This document shows positions 8,404 through 17,671 of a DNA stretch of 43,392 nucleotides, one piece after another (the first letter of the stretch is position 1; the number at the start of each line of letters is the position of its first letter). Below the pieces are notes generated by a model that saw only the letters and a list, made by a program, of their open reading frames with translations, was not told the origin of the DNA and searched no databases. The position numbers were made by a program, and so were the translations under genes. This DNA is from an uncultured Clostridia bacterium (GTDB lineage: Bacteria; Bacillota; Clostridia; Christensenellales; Aristaeellaceae): the NCBI GenBank assembly GCA_934663625.1, contig CAKUKP010000011.1, positions 1 through 43,392 on the forward strand. Reading direction: 5' to 3'.

Positions 8404-9264
8404 ATGGCGAGCGTGACGGCGATTATACTTACGCGAAACGAAGAAAAGAATATTGCGGACTGCCTGAAATCCCTCGCGGGCTTTGCGGAGCGCTGCGTGG
8501 TGGTGGACAGCCTGAGCGCCGATCAGACGGCGCAGATCGCGCAATCGCTGGGCGCGGAGGTCTATCTGCACGAATTTGAAAACTATGCGCGCCAGTTCAA
8601 CTGGGCGATCGACAATTGCGATATTCGATCGAAATGGACGCTGCGCATCGATGCGGACGAACGCTTTACGCCCGAACTGTGCCGCGAGCTGGAAGCGATC
8701 ATGGCGGCGCACGACGGGGACGATGTAAACGGCGTGGTGATGGAGGCATGGCTCTACTTCATGGGCAGATGCATGCGCCACGGCTGCCGCAACAAGCGCA
8801 AGCTGATGCTGTTCAGGACCGGAATCGGGCGCATCGAGGATCGGCGCATGGATGAGCGCACCGTGCTGTCCGAGGGCGGGGCGGTTTGCGCAAAACATCG
8901 GTTTATCCACTATGATTTTAAGAACCTGAACGATTACATCTGTAAGCTGAACTGGTACGCCACGCGGGAGATGCAGGATTACATCGAATTTGCGCAGGGC
9001 AAGCATGTGATCGACGACGGGCACGATGCGGCGCTGTCCGCCGTGCGGAAAAAGAAATTCGGCTTCTATTATAAGCTGCCGAAGTTCTGGCGCTGCTGGA
9101 TGCTGTTTATCTACAATTATATCTTCCGGCTGGGCTTTCTGGATGGGCGCGAAGGCTTTTTGTACAACTGGCTGTACCACCGGTTCTATCGAACGCTGGT
9201 GGACGCGAAGATACTGGAGCAGGAAAAGACCAACGCGCCGTTTGAAAAAACGGGCGCATTATAA
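8404..9264 (+). CDS. Family 2 glycosyltransferase
   Basis: 286 residues of the GT-A fold. The nucleotide-binding start is SVTAIILTRNEEKNIADCL, followed by CVVVDSLSADQT and the metal-binding DxD-type motif IDADERF at about residues 82-88. The acidic HEFENYARQFNWAI segment is typical of the WaaE/KdtX-like subgroup. There is no transmembrane helix apart from a mildly hydrophobic stretch near residue 235 (CWMLFIYNYIF), so it is probably cytosolic or peripheral. It should transfer a sugar to a cell-envelope acceptor; donor and acceptor are unknown. It precedes NfeD and FloA genes by 18 bases. Confidence 0.85.
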   Translation: MASVTAIILTRNEEKNIADCLKSLAGFAERCVVVDSLSADQTAQIAQSLGAEVYLHEFENYARQFNWAIDNCDIRSKWTLRIDADERFTPELCRELEAIMAAHDGDDVNGVVMEAWLYFMGRCMRHGCRNKRKLMLFRTGIGRIEDRRMDERTVLSEGGAVCAKHRFIHYDFKNLNDYICKLNWYATREMQDYIEFAQGKHVIDDGHDAALSAVRKKKFGFYYKLPKFWRCWMLFIYNYIFRLGFLDGREGFLYNWLYHRFYRTLVDAKILEQEKTNAPFEKTGAL

Positions 9265-9282
9265 TATGAAGGAGGGGCTTCG

Positions 9283-9762
9283 ATGGGCGCATTGATTTCG
9301 GGACATGTGCTGGCGCTGATCGCGATGATCGTCGGCATGATACTGTTAATCGTTGAAATGTACATTCCGGGCTTTGGCATCGCGGGCATATCTGGCGTCG
9401 TGCTATCGGCGGTCGGGCTGATCGCCATGGGCGGAAGCGCCGTGCAGACGCTGATTCTGGCGGGGTGTGAGCTTGCGCTGCTGGGCGTCGCGCTGGCGAT
9501 ATGCGTGCATACCGCGTCGAAGGGGCGGTTTGCCAAATCGCGGCTGGTGCTGCACGACGTTGCGGTGCAGAAAAGCGATGAGAATGCAGGCCTGCTGGGC
9601 AAAACGGGGCGCACGGAAACGCCGCTTCGTCCCAGCGGCATAGCGGTGATCGAAGGCAGGCGCGTCAGCGTGATCACCGAGGGCGAATTTGTGGATGCGA
9701 ACGCCGATGTCGCGGTGGTGTATGCGGCGGGCAATCGAATTGTGGTCAAGTCCGCGAAATAA
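9283..9762 (+). CDS. NfeD-like membrane protein
   Basis: 159 residues with hydrophobic segments at about 5-28, 30-48 and 50-70, and a small C-terminal OB-fold-like domain (LLGKTGRTETPLRPSGIAVIEGRRVSVITEGEFV), the short NfeD type without the protease domain. NfeD partners flotillin-like proteins in membrane microdomains, and floA follows 36 bases downstream, which strongly supports the call. A GGAGGGG ribosome binding site precedes the ATG. Confidence 0.85.
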   Translation: MGALISGHVLALIAMIVGMILLIVEMYIPGFGIAGISGVVLSAVGLIAMGGSAVQTLILAGCELALLGVALAICVHTASKGRFAKSRLVLHDVAVQKSDENAGLLGKTGRTETPLRPSGIAVIEGRRVSVITEGEFVDANADVAVVYAAGNRIVVKSAK

Positions 9763-9798
9763 GCGGTTGAATAAAACGAAAAACAGGAGGATTATGCT

Positions 9799-10794
9799 AT
9801 GATTTCTCAAACCCTGATTACCATTTTGCTGCTCATTGCGATTATCGTGCTGGTGATTCTGTTCTTCACCTTCTTTCCGGTGGGGCTGTGGATTTCCGCA
9901 TCCGCATCGGGCGTACATATTTCCATCTTTACCATGGTGGGCATGCGCCTTCGCCGCATCAACCCCAGCCGCATCGTACTTCCGATGATCAAGGCCACCA
10001 AGGCGGGCATCAAGGTGAGCATGAACGAGTTGGAAGCGCATCTGCTGGCGGGCGGCAGTGTGGATCGCGTTGTAGACGCGCTGATCGCGGCGCAGTCGGC
10101 GCAGATTCCGCTGGAATTTGAACAGAGCCGCGCCATCGATCTGGCGGGTCGAAACGTGCTGGAAGCCGTGAAGATGTCCGTCAACCCGAAGGTAATCGAA
10201 ACGCCGGTGGTCGCCGCCATCGCAAAGAACGGCATCGAACTGCGCGCCAAGGCGCGCGTAACCGTGCGCGCGAACATCGATCGTCTGGTGGGCGGCGCCG
10301 GTGAAGAAACCATCATCGCGCGCGTCGGCGAGGGCATCGTTACCACGATCGGTTCCTCCCTCACCCACAGCGAGGTGCTGGAAAATCCGGATCGCATCAG
10401 CCATACCGTGCTGTGCAAGGGTCTGGACGCGGGCACCGCGTTTGAAATCCTTTCCATCGATATCGCCGATGTGGATGTGGGCCGCAACGTAGGCGCACAG
10501 CTGCAGATGGATCAGGCGGAAGCGGATCGCCGCATCGCGCAGGCGAAGGCGGAGGAACGCCGCGCCATGGCGGTCGCGCAGGAACAGGAAATGCTGGCGG
10601 CAGTGCAGGAAATGCGTGCCAAGGTTGTGGAAGCCGAAGCCGAGGTGCCGCGGGCGATGGCGGAAGCCCTGCGCAGCGGCAAGCTGGGCGTGATGGATTA
10701 TTACCAGATGCAGAATGTGATTTCCGATACCCGCATGCGCGATTCCATCGCGGGCAAGGATGATGCGCCGCGCATGGCGGAAGAAAAGAAGTAA
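9799..10794 (+). CDS. floA: Flotillin-like protein FloA
   Basis: 331 residues, the usual FloA/YqfA length. An N-terminal membrane segment (about 5-28) is followed by an SPFH domain (GMRLRRINPSRIVLPMIKATKAGI onward) and an Ala/Glu-rich coiled coil (AEADRRIAQAKAEERRAMAVAQEQEM, about 238-290). FloA organises functional membrane microdomains and affects membrane fluidity, secretion and cell-wall synthesis. The adjacent nfeD gene is its conserved partner. The start is supported by an AGGAGG site. Confidence 0.93.
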   Translation: MISQTLITILLLIAIIVLVILFFTFFPVGLWISASASGVHISIFTMVGMRLRRINPSRIVLPMIKATKAGIKVSMNELEAHLLAGGSVDRVVDALIAAQSAQIPLEFEQSRAIDLAGRNVLEAVKMSVNPKVIETPVVAAIAKNGIELRAKARVTVRANIDRLVGGAGEETIIARVGEGIVTTIGSSLTHSEVLENPDRISHTVLCKGLDAGTAFEILSIDIADVDVGRNVGAQLQMDQAEADRRIAQAKAEERRAMAVAQEQEMLAAVQEMRAKVVEAEAEVPRAMAEALRSGKLGVMDYYQMQNVISDTRMRDSIAGKDDAPRMAEEKK

Positions 10795-10839
10795 TATGCC
10801 GCGCATGAACCGATCGGATCGCCGAAGGGAGCGGATCTG

Positions 10840-11358
10840 ATGCAATATGTAATCATACTGGCGCTGCTGTATTTCCTGTTTTCATCTTCTTCGAAGAAAA
10901 AGAAGCGGGCGCAGCAGCAAGGGCGGCAATCGGAGGCGGAGCGCAGGATAAAACCGGCGCAGCCCGCGCCGGAACCGCCCGAACCCGCGGAGGAAGAACC
11001 TGAGGAGGAAGCGACCGTGCAGGGCGCAGATTCCAAGACCTTAACGCCCGAGGAATGGGAAGCCTATCTGGAAGCGAAGGCGGAAAAGAGCGCGGTGGAG
11101 CAGGAGGAAGCGACCGCCAGGCCCCAGGAGAGCGATGTGCACGCGCAATCGCTGCCCGTATCTGCGCCCGAAGGCGAAACGCACGCGGAGCATGCGGCGC
11201 ACAACGAGCGCGTACACGCGCGCGAACAGGCGGAACGGCAGCATGCCGAGGACGCGCGGGCGCGCAGATACGCCAATCGCCAGCGCCTGCGCGAAGCCGT
11301 AATCATGCGCGAGATTCTGGATAAACCCGTTTCGATGCGCAGAAACCGGACGATTTAA
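10840..11358 (+). CDS. Small membrane-anchored acidic protein, unknown function
   Basis: 172 residues. The first 17 form a hydrophobic anchor (MQYVIILALLYFLFSSS), immediately followed by KKKKR, as in a single-pass protein with a cytosolic tail. The rest is low-complexity, rich in Glu, Ala, Arg and Gln, and probably disordered or coiled. No known domain is recognised. It sits 45 bases after floA with a recognisable ribosome binding site (AAGGGAGCG), so it may be a microdomain-associated accessory protein; that is inference from position only. Confidence 0.6.
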   Translation: MQYVIILALLYFLFSSSSKKKKRAQQQGRQSEAERRIKPAQPAPEPPEPAEEEPEEEATVQGADSKTLTPEEWEAYLEAKAEKSAVEQEEATARPQESDVHAQSLPVSAPEGETHAEHAAHNERVHAREQAERQHAEDARARRYANRQRLREAVIMREILDKPVSMRRNRTI

Positions 11359-11421
11359 TTCATACATTCGGGGCGTATGTTTTGTACATGCGCCCTGTCA
11401 ATAATTCTAGAGGTGAGTTGT

Positions 11422-12801
11422 ATGATCGCAAGATCGATTGCGGAGGACGCGCTGCGCGCGGCGCTGTCCACCGGCGGCGATTTCGCCGAAATCTTCTATC
11501 AGGATAAAATCGCCCACGATATTTCAATGATCGATGGGCGCATGGAAAACAGCCTGACCCAGCGCCTGCACGGCGCGGGCATTCGCGTATTTCACGGACT
11601 GAACTGCGTATACGTGCATACTGCGGATACCAGCGCATCGGGATTGCTTCGCGCCGCGAAGCGCGCGGCGGACGCCATCGGCGGCGCGGCAAAGGATGCG
11701 CAGGTAAACCTGATCGCGCGGCGGTTCGGCGATATTCACCCGATCGTGCAGATGCCGATCGATGTAGCCATCCGGCGCAAGGCGGATCTTCTGCTGGCGG
11801 CGAACGATGCGGCGAAGGGCGCGTCCGGCGTGATCGCGCACACCTCGGCGGGGCTTACTACCAGCAATCAGGAAATCGGCATATTCAACAGCGAAGGGCT
11901 GATGGCGCGGGACGAGCGCACCTATACGCGGATGCGCTTTTCGGCGGTGGCGAGCGACGACACGCAGAATCAGACCGGCTTTGCCGGCCCCGGCGGGCTG
12001 ATCGGCTTTGAACTGTTCGATGAAATCGATGTGCCCGCGCTGGGACGGCAGGCGGCGATCAGCGCAGAAACCATGCTGCGCGCCGATGCGTGCCCCGCGG
12101 GGCGCATGCCCGTGGTGATGGACGGCGGCTTCGGCGGCGTGATCTTCCATGAAGCCTGCGGGCATTCGCTGGAGGCCACCTCCGTGGCGTTCGGCAAGAG
12201 CGAATTCTGCGGAAAACTGGGGCAGATGATCGCATCCGAAAAGGTGACCGCCATCGATGATGGCACGATTCCGAACGCGTGGGGCTCCACCAACATCGAT
12301 GATGAAGGCACACCCACCACGCGCCTTGTGCTGATCGAAAACGGCGTTCTGAAGAATTACATGATCGATAAGCTGAACGGGCGGCGGATGGAAATGCCGT
12401 CCACCGGCAGCGGGCGGCGGCAGGATTATACCTTCGCGCCCACATCGCGCATGCGCAATACCTATATCGCCGCGGGCGCGGACGATGATGATGAAATGAT
12501 CGCATCGACGGAATACGGCCTGTATGCCAGATGCATGGGTGGCGGATCGGTCAATCCCGCCACGGGCGAATTCAACTTTGCCGTGGACGAGGGCTATATG
12601 ATTCGAAACGGAAGCATTGCCGAGCCGGTGCGCGGCGCGACGCTGGTCGGGCGCGGCGCGGATCTGCTGAAGCGCATCGATCGCGTGGGCAGGAATATGA
12701 CCATGGCGCAGGGCGTTTGCGGATCGATCAGCGGATCGGTGCCCACCAACGTGGGTCAGCCGCGCATCCGCGTATCCGAAATTACCGTGGGAGGGCGCTG
12801 A
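11422..12801 (+). CDS. tldD: Metalloprotease TldD
   Basis: 459 residues from the ATG at 11422, which follows GAGGTGAG; the in-frame ATG at 11377 has no such site. The zinc-binding helix is visible as FHEACGHSLEA (HExxxH) at about residue 250, and the C-terminal part contains VCGSISGSVPTNVGQPRIRVSEITVGGR, matching TldD. With TldE it forms a heterodimeric Zn protease that degrades unfolded or small peptides and, in E. coli, processes microcin B17 and CcdA. tldE follows one base after the stop codon. Confidence 0.93.
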   Translation: MIARSIAEDALRAALSTGGDFAEIFYQDKIAHDISMIDGRMENSLTQRLHGAGIRVFHGLNCVYVHTADTSASGLLRAAKRAADAIGGAAKDAQVNLIARRFGDIHPIVQMPIDVAIRRKADLLLAANDAAKGASGVIAHTSAGLTTSNQEIGIFNSEGLMARDERTYTRMRFSAVASDDTQNQTGFAGPGGLIGFELFDEIDVPALGRQAAISAETMLRADACPAGRMPVVMDGGFGGVIFHEACGHSLEATSVAFGKSEFCGKLGQMIASEKVTAIDDGTIPNAWGSTNIDDEGTPTTRLVLIENGVLKNYMIDKLNGRRMEMPSTGSGRRQDYTFAPTSRMRNTYIAAGADDDDEMIASTEYGLYARCMGGGSVNPATGEFNFAVDEGYMIRNGSIAEPVRGATLVGRGADLLKRIDRVGRNMTMAQGVCGSISGSVPTNVGQPRIRVSEITVGGR

Positions 12802-12802
12802 T

Positions 12803-14146
12803 ATGAATAGACAGGAATTTACTGAAAAGCTGTTGGAACGCGCAAAGCGCGCGGGTTTTGACGCGGCGGAGGTATTCGTATCCGAGGCCGATGAATTTGA
12901 AACGAGCGTCGATCGCGGCGAAATTATCAAATACGGCGCGGCGGAATCCTTCAATCTGGGCTTCCGCGCGCTGCTGGGCGGCAAATCGGGCTGCGCTACC
13001 ACACAGGTGATGGATGAGGACGCGATCGATATGCTGATTCGTGCGGCGAAGGAAGGCGCGCAGATGTCCGAAAATCCCGATCCGGAATTTCTGTACGCCG
13101 GTGCGGATGCATACCCCGAAGCGCCCGCGCCGAGCGCGGAGCTGGAAGCGCTGACCCCGCGCGATAAGATCGAAATGGCGCGCAATCTGGAACGGATGGC
13201 GCTGGATGCGGATGCGCGCATCGAGTCCTGCTACGGCTGCGGCGTAGAAACGCAGGATGAACGCACGTATCTGGTCAATTCGCTGGGGCTGAACGTATCT
13301 TCGCACCGGCGCGCCATCGCCGCTTACATCGCGCCCATTGCCCGCGACGGCGAAAAAACCGGCGTGGGCGGCGGCGAAGCGCTGACCACGGATGCGCGCG
13401 GCATCGATTTTGCCGCGATGGCGCGCAATTCCGCAAAGGAAGCCTGCGATTTCCTGAACGCCGCGCCCGTGCAATCCGGCGGCTATCCCATCCTGCTGCG
13501 CGGCGATATGGCGGCGACGATCCTCGGCACGTTCGCGGGCGTATTCTCCGCCGATACCGCGCAGAAGGGCTTTTCGCTGCTGGCGGGCAGGGAGGGCGAA
13601 CAGATCGCCGCGCCGTGCGTTACACTGACGGATGATCCGTTCCGCGCGGATCGCTTCTACAGCCGCACCTTCGACGCCGAGGGCGTATGCGCGCGCAGAA
13701 AGCATCTGATCGAAAACGGCACGCTGAATACGCTGATGCACAATCTGAAAACCGCGCATAAGCAGGGCGTGGAAAGCACGGGCAACGCCGTGCGCGCGTC
13801 CGCGGCGGGGCCGATCGGCGTAGCGGCTTCGAATCTGCTGATTCAGCCAGGCCCGCATGCCCGCGCGCAGCTGATCGCGGCGCAGGATCGCGCGCTGTTG
13901 ATTACCGATCTGATGGGCATGCATTCCGGCGCGAACGCCGTCAGCGGCGATTTTTCGCTGGGCGCGAAGGGCTATCTGATCGAGGGCGGCGAAATCGTGC
14001 GTACCGTGAACCAGATCACCATCGCGGGCAATTTCTTTGAACTGCTGAAAAATGTCGATGCCGTGTGTGATGATCTGTATTTCAGCATGGCGAGATACGG
14101 CAGCCCCACGATTCGCATTCGCGAATTGAGCGTGGCGGGCAAATAA
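12803..14146 (+). CDS. pmbA: TldE/PmbA, non-catalytic partner of TldD
   Basis: 447 residues related to TldD but without the HExxxH motif, as expected of the TldE/PmbA subunit. Visible family features are FDAAEVFVSEADEFETSVDRGEI near the N-terminus, LITDLMGMHSGANAVSGDFSLGAKGYLIEGGE, and the C-terminal SPTIRIRELSVAGK. The start ATG follows the tldD stop by one base with a GGGAGGG ribosome binding site, so the two subunits are translationally coupled. Confidence 0.92.
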   Translation: MNRQEFTEKLLERAKRAGFDAAEVFVSEADEFETSVDRGEIIKYGAAESFNLGFRALLGGKSGCATTQVMDEDAIDMLIRAAKEGAQMSENPDPEFLYAGADAYPEAPAPSAELEALTPRDKIEMARNLERMALDADARIESCYGCGVETQDERTYLVNSLGLNVSSHRRAIAAYIAPIARDGEKTGVGGGEALTTDARGIDFAAMARNSAKEACDFLNAAPVQSGGYPILLRGDMAATILGTFAGVFSADTAQKGFSLLAGREGEQIAAPCVTLTDDPFRADRFYSRTFDAEGVCARRKHLIENGTLNTLMHNLKTAHKQGVESTGNAVRASAAGPIGVAASNLLIQPGPHARAQLIAAQDRALLITDLMGMHSGANAVSGDFSLGAKGYLIEGGEIVRTVNQITIAGNFFELLKNVDAVCDDLYFSMARYGSPTIRIRELSVAGK

Positions 14147-14195
14147 CTTTTCACAGAAATGTCGAATTTGTACGCCGCATCATGAACTACAACGG

Positions 14196-14224
14196 TTGCA
14201 ACCTGCGCGCAAAAACAGTATAAT
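14196..14224 (+). promoter_or_regulatory. Sigma-A-type promoter of the LCP gene
   Basis: TTGCAA (14196-14201), a 17-base spacer and TATAAT (14219-14224), 39 bases before the ATG at 14264. Confidence 0.7.
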
Positions 14225-14263
14225 GATTTATATCTGTATTTTTGTACGAAAGGATAAACGCAT

Positions 14264-15676
14264 ATGTCTGATTATAATTCCGGCCGCCCGACTCGCAGGG
14301 ATTACGGCTATGAGGATCGCCCCCGCGCCGCCCGTCCGCAGGGCGCAAGAGGGCAGAGCGGCTATGGCCGTCCGCAGGGCGCGCGCCCGCAGGGTACCCG
14401 CCCACAGGGCAGCCGTCCGCAGGGCAGACCCGATCCCAACCGTCGCCCGCCGCAGAACGGCTACAATCGCCGCCCCGTGCGCGGCAGAAGGCGCAAATCG
14501 AAGGCGCCGATCTTCATCGCGGTGCTCGCCGTGGTGCTGATCATCGCGCTGATCATCGGCATTTCCAGCTGTTCGCACAGGGATACCACCGTGCAGCCGC
14601 AGGCGACCAATACGCCGCAGCCGCAGGGCGGCAATCTGACCAACGCCACGCTTTCGCAGGGACAGGGCGCGGATGATAATCTGGGCGCGGATATCGCGAC
14701 CGCCGCATCGAACGACGGCACGGAAAATACGCAGAATTACAGTTCGCTGGCAGAGCGGCTGGCGGATCCCGATGCGGAACTTGACGCGCTGGATGCGAGC
14801 CAGCAGGTGCAGGTAGATGATCTGAGCATCACCGAAGGGCTTCCGTCCGAATGGATGAACGTACTGCTGCTGGGCGCGGACCAGCGCTATCTTACCGAAA
14901 GTTCCCGCACGGACGCGATCCTGATCTGTTCCATCAATACCAATACCGGCGCGGTGAAGCTTGCTTCGATCCTGCGCGATACGCAGGTGGAATTGGAAGG
15001 CCTGCCCAAGGAATACGGCAAGAACTTCCGCATCAACGCCATCAATTATTTCGGCGGCCCGAAGTACGTGATGAAGTTCATCAATGAAAATCTGAATATG
15101 AACATTCAGTATTACGTCATGGTCAACTTCTACGGCTTCTCCAAGATCGCCAGCGCGCTGGGCGGCGTTGAAATGGATATCACCGAAGCCGAAATGAACG
15201 AAATCAACGAACGCGCCATCGAACAGGCGTTTGATGCGCAGGATGCGGGCGTGGATGAATCCGATCTGGAAGCGGCGGGCGAAAATGTGCTGCTGGAAAC
15301 CTATGGCAAGGGCACGCATCTGAACGGCCGGCAGACGCTGGCGTATGCGCGCATCCGCCATCTGGACAGCGATGCATCCCGTACCGATCGCCAGCGCAAG
15401 GTGCTCACCGCGCTGCTGAGCAAGGTAAAATCGATGGGCGTGGGCGCGCTGACCGCATATGCCGCGCTGTTTGAAAATGTAACTACGAATATGTCGTTCA
15501 ATGAAATCGCGGCGATCGCCGTTCCGGTGCTTCAGAGCGATATGAGCGATGTGCCTACCCTGCGCATCCCCGTCAACGATTCCTATAAGCAGGAAACCCG
15601 CAACGAACAATCCATGCTGTGGGATACCGACTGGAAGCGCAACGCAAACGAACTGTATTACTTCATCTACGGCTGA
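14264..15676 (+). CDS. LytR-CpsA-Psr (LCP) family cell-wall protein
   Basis: 470 residues. The cytosolic N-terminus (about 22-75) is a low-complexity region with repeated RPQG units and many arginines, followed by one membrane helix at about 84-107 (PIFIAVLAVVLIIALIIGIS). A linker leads to the extracellular LCP domain starting WMNVLLLGADQR; it contains SRTDAILICSINTNTG and ILRDTQVEL, with the arginines and aspartates that bind pyrophosphate, and later YARIRHLDSDASRTDRQRKVL. LCP enzymes attach lipid-linked glycopolymers such as teichoic acids or capsule to peptidoglycan. The gene is monocistronic, with its own promoter and repeat cluster 3 behind it. The RPQG repeat length may vary between strains. 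Confidence 0.9.
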   Translation: MSDYNSGRPTRRDYGYEDRPRAARPQGARGQSGYGRPQGARPQGTRPQGSRPQGRPDPNRRPPQNGYNRRPVRGRRRKSKAPIFIAVLAVVLIIALIIGISSCSHRDTTVQPQATNTPQPQGGNLTNATLSQGQGADDNLGADIATAASNDGTENTQNYSSLAERLADPDAELDALDASQQVQVDDLSITEGLPSEWMNVLLLGADQRYLTESSRTDAILICSINTNTGAVKLASILRDTQVELEGLPKEYGKNFRINAINYFGGPKYVMKFINENLNMNIQYYVMVNFYGFSKIASALGGVEMDITEAEMNEINERAIEQAFDAQDAGVDESDLEAAGENVLLETYGKGTHLNGRQTLAYARIRHLDSDASRTDRQRKVLTALLSKVKSMGVGALTAYAALFENVTTNMSFNEIAAIAVPVLQSDMSDVPTLRIPVNDSYKQETRNEQSMLWDTDWKRNANELYYFIYG

Positions 15677-15713
15677 TATTCCGACAAGCGATAAAACCAT
15701 CCGGATCCCGTTG

Positions 15714-16262
15714 TTGAGAAACTGTCGACTGAAGGAGAGAAGCTCTATCGCAGAACCGGCAAAATTCGCAAGGTGCGTTATCTCTCCTTCCGTCAAAACC
15801 TGCGGTTTTGCCACCTTCCTCATCAGAGGAAGGCAAAAGGATAACGACATTCCTTGGCTCCACCTGATGGGGGAGCTGTCGGCACTGCCGACTGAGGGAG
15901 AGAAACCCATGGATCGCTGCGCCAACGCAGTTTTTGAAGCTTAAATCAGTGGCTTCAAAAACGTCGTTTGATTGCGGTCATTCTGACCGACCGCAATCAA
16001 CAGCGCGGCAGCAACTGGAGGCCGGCACCGCCGGCTGAGGGAGAGAAACCCATGGATCGCTGCGCCAACGTAGTTTTTCTGCCTTGAATCTATGGGCAGA
16101 AAAACGTCGTTTGATTGCGGTCATTCTGACCGACCGCAATCAACAGCGCGGTAGCTGCTGGAGGCGGGCACAGCCCGCAGCGCGGCAGCAACTGGAGGCG
16201 GGCACTGCCCGCAGCGCGGCAGCAACTGGATGTAGGCACTGCCGACACTGCCCGCAGGAAAG
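15714..16262. repeat. Intergenic hairpin repeat cluster 3
   Basis: Carries two constant-loop-class hairpins (15930-15940/15952-15962, whose loop is a divergent variant, and 16073-16083/16095-16105). Two copies of a TTGATTGCGGTC/GACCGCAATCAA hairpin sit at about 15967-16000 and 16111-16142. The CTCCACC...GAGGGAGAGAAA module appears with a changed inner stem (GTCGGC/GCCGAC in place of GTCAAAACC/GGTTTTGAC). Several GC-rich mini-hairpins (GCCGGC/GCCGGC, GCGGGC/GCCCGC) are spaced by CAGCGCGGCAGCAACTGGA-like units. A frame runs through part of it into the antiporter gene, but it is repeat-derived and lacks a ribosome binding site. No gene is seen between 15677 and 16323. Confidence 0.85.
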
Positions 16263-16323
16263 TATTCGCCGCGGCGTTCTGAGTGAACGCCGCGGCATTT
16301 GCACAGAAGCGAGGCAGAAGCAT

Positions 16324-17634
16324 ATGGATTTCATCATCGCCTTTGTCCTGATGGTCGCCGCGATGCTGGCGAGCATTGCAGCGGGAATTTCCATGCTCGC
16401 CCCGCTGGGCGTGGGCCTGATTGCATTTTCCATCGTGGCGATGCGGCGCGGCCATGCCCTGCCCGCGGTTATACGGATGGCGGCGCAGGGCGCATGGGCT
16501 TCGCGCGTGGTGATCGTTACGATGCTGCTGATCGGTTGCCTTACTTCGCTGTGGCGGCAATGCGGTACGATCGCCTATTTCACCGCCTACGGCATTCGCC
16601 TGATGCCGCCGCGGGTGTTCGTGCTGGCGGCGTTTCTGCTCACGAGCATCGTAAGCTATGCGCTGGGCACCAGCTTCGGCGTGGTCAGCACCATCGGCGT
16701 AATATTGATGACCATCGCCCGCGCCAGCGGCGTATCGCCCGTGTTTGCGGGCGGGGCGATATTATCCGGCTTGTACGTCGGCGATCGCGCCGCGCCCGCA
16801 TCCTCCTGCGCAAGTCTGGTGGCGAGCCAGACCGGAACGGACGTGACGCAGAACATTCGCAAAATGATCCGCCCATCGATGCTGCCGATCGGGATGTGCA
16901 TCGCGCTGTACGGCGCGCTTTCGCTGCTCAGCGCGCCCGAAAGCATGGATACATCGCTGCTTGAGCGCTTCGATATGGAATATACGCTCAATGCCTGGTG
17001 CCTGCTGCCCACGATTCTGCTGCCGGTGCTGGCGTTCGCGGGATTGAAGATCAAATATGTCATGGCGATCGATATCGCCGTTTCGATGGCGATCGCGGTA
17101 TTTCTGCAAAGGATTCCCGCGCCAGAAATGCTGCGCATGACGATCACAGGCTTTGCGCCGCGCGATAAGTACCTTTCGAATATCCTGTCGGGCGGCGGGG
17201 GCGTATCGATGGTCAATATATCGCTGATTCTGCTTTTGTCCAACGCCGTCGGCGGCATTTTTGAGGGCGCAAAGCTGCTCGCGCCGGTGGAAGGGCTGAT
17301 CGCGCGGCTGGCGAAGCGCATCGGCCGCTTCGGCGCGATGATCATAACCTCCGTCTGCGCGTGTGCGGTGTTCTGCAATCAGACCATCGGCATCGTGATG
17401 TGCCGCCAGTGTATGCATAGTAGCTACGGCAATTCGCCCGAAGAGCGGAACGCCATGATGCTGGATATCGCGAACAGCGTTACCGTAATCGCCGCGCTGA
17501 TCCCGTGGTGCATCGCGTGCAGCGTGCCGATTACCGCCATGGGCTGCGGTCTGGGCGCGGTTCCGTTCGCAGCGTATCTGTATCTGCTGCCGCTGTGCTG
17601 GCTGATACGCACGCGGCGCGCTCGAAGCGCATAG
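16324..17634 (+). CDS. NhaC-family Na+/H+ antiporter-like protein
   Basis: 436 residues, almost entirely hydrophobic, with about eleven membrane segments. ALGTSFGVVSTIGVILMTIA, FAGGAILSGLYVGDRAAPASS and NSVTVIAALIPWCIAC match the NhaC/ion-transporter superfamily pattern (SxGT.xG and GDxxSP-like loops). It likely exchanges Na+ or an organic ion for protons; substrate is not determinable. The start is the ATG at 16324 after GCGAGGCAGAAG; the frame extends further upstream only through repeat DNA. Confidence 0.8.
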   Translation: MDFIIAFVLMVAAMLASIAAGISMLAPLGVGLIAFSIVAMRRGHALPAVIRMAAQGAWASRVVIVTMLLIGCLTSLWRQCGTIAYFTAYGIRLMPPRVFVLAAFLLTSIVSYALGTSFGVVSTIGVILMTIARASGVSPVFAGGAILSGLYVGDRAAPASSCASLVASQTGTDVTQNIRKMIRPSMLPIGMCIALYGALSLLSAPESMDTSLLERFDMEYTLNAWCLLPTILLPVLAFAGLKIKYVMAIDIAVSMAIAVFLQRIPAPEMLRMTITGFAPRDKYLSNILSGGGGVSMVNISLILLLSNAVGGIFEGAKLLAPVEGLIARLAKRIGRFGAMIITSVCACAVFCNQTIGIVMCRQCMHSSYGNSPEERNAMMLDIANSVTVIAALIPWCIACSVPITAMGCGLGAVPFAAYLYLLPLCWLIRTRRARSA

Positions 17635-17671
17635 AATGGTGCAAATGTTTTGAATGGAAAGGGGTCTGCGC

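Noticed and set aside
362..16262. Hairpin repeat clusters as a CRISPR array
   Set aside because: Repeats are not regularly spaced, the constant part is only the 11-nt loop, the variable parts are palindromic stems rather than spacers, and no cas genes are present.
16084..16323. N-terminal extension of the antiporter through repeat cluster 3
   Set aside because: It is encoded by repeat DNA, is rich in Arg/Gln/Cys, and lacks a ribosome binding site; the ATG at 16324 begins directly with the first membrane segment.
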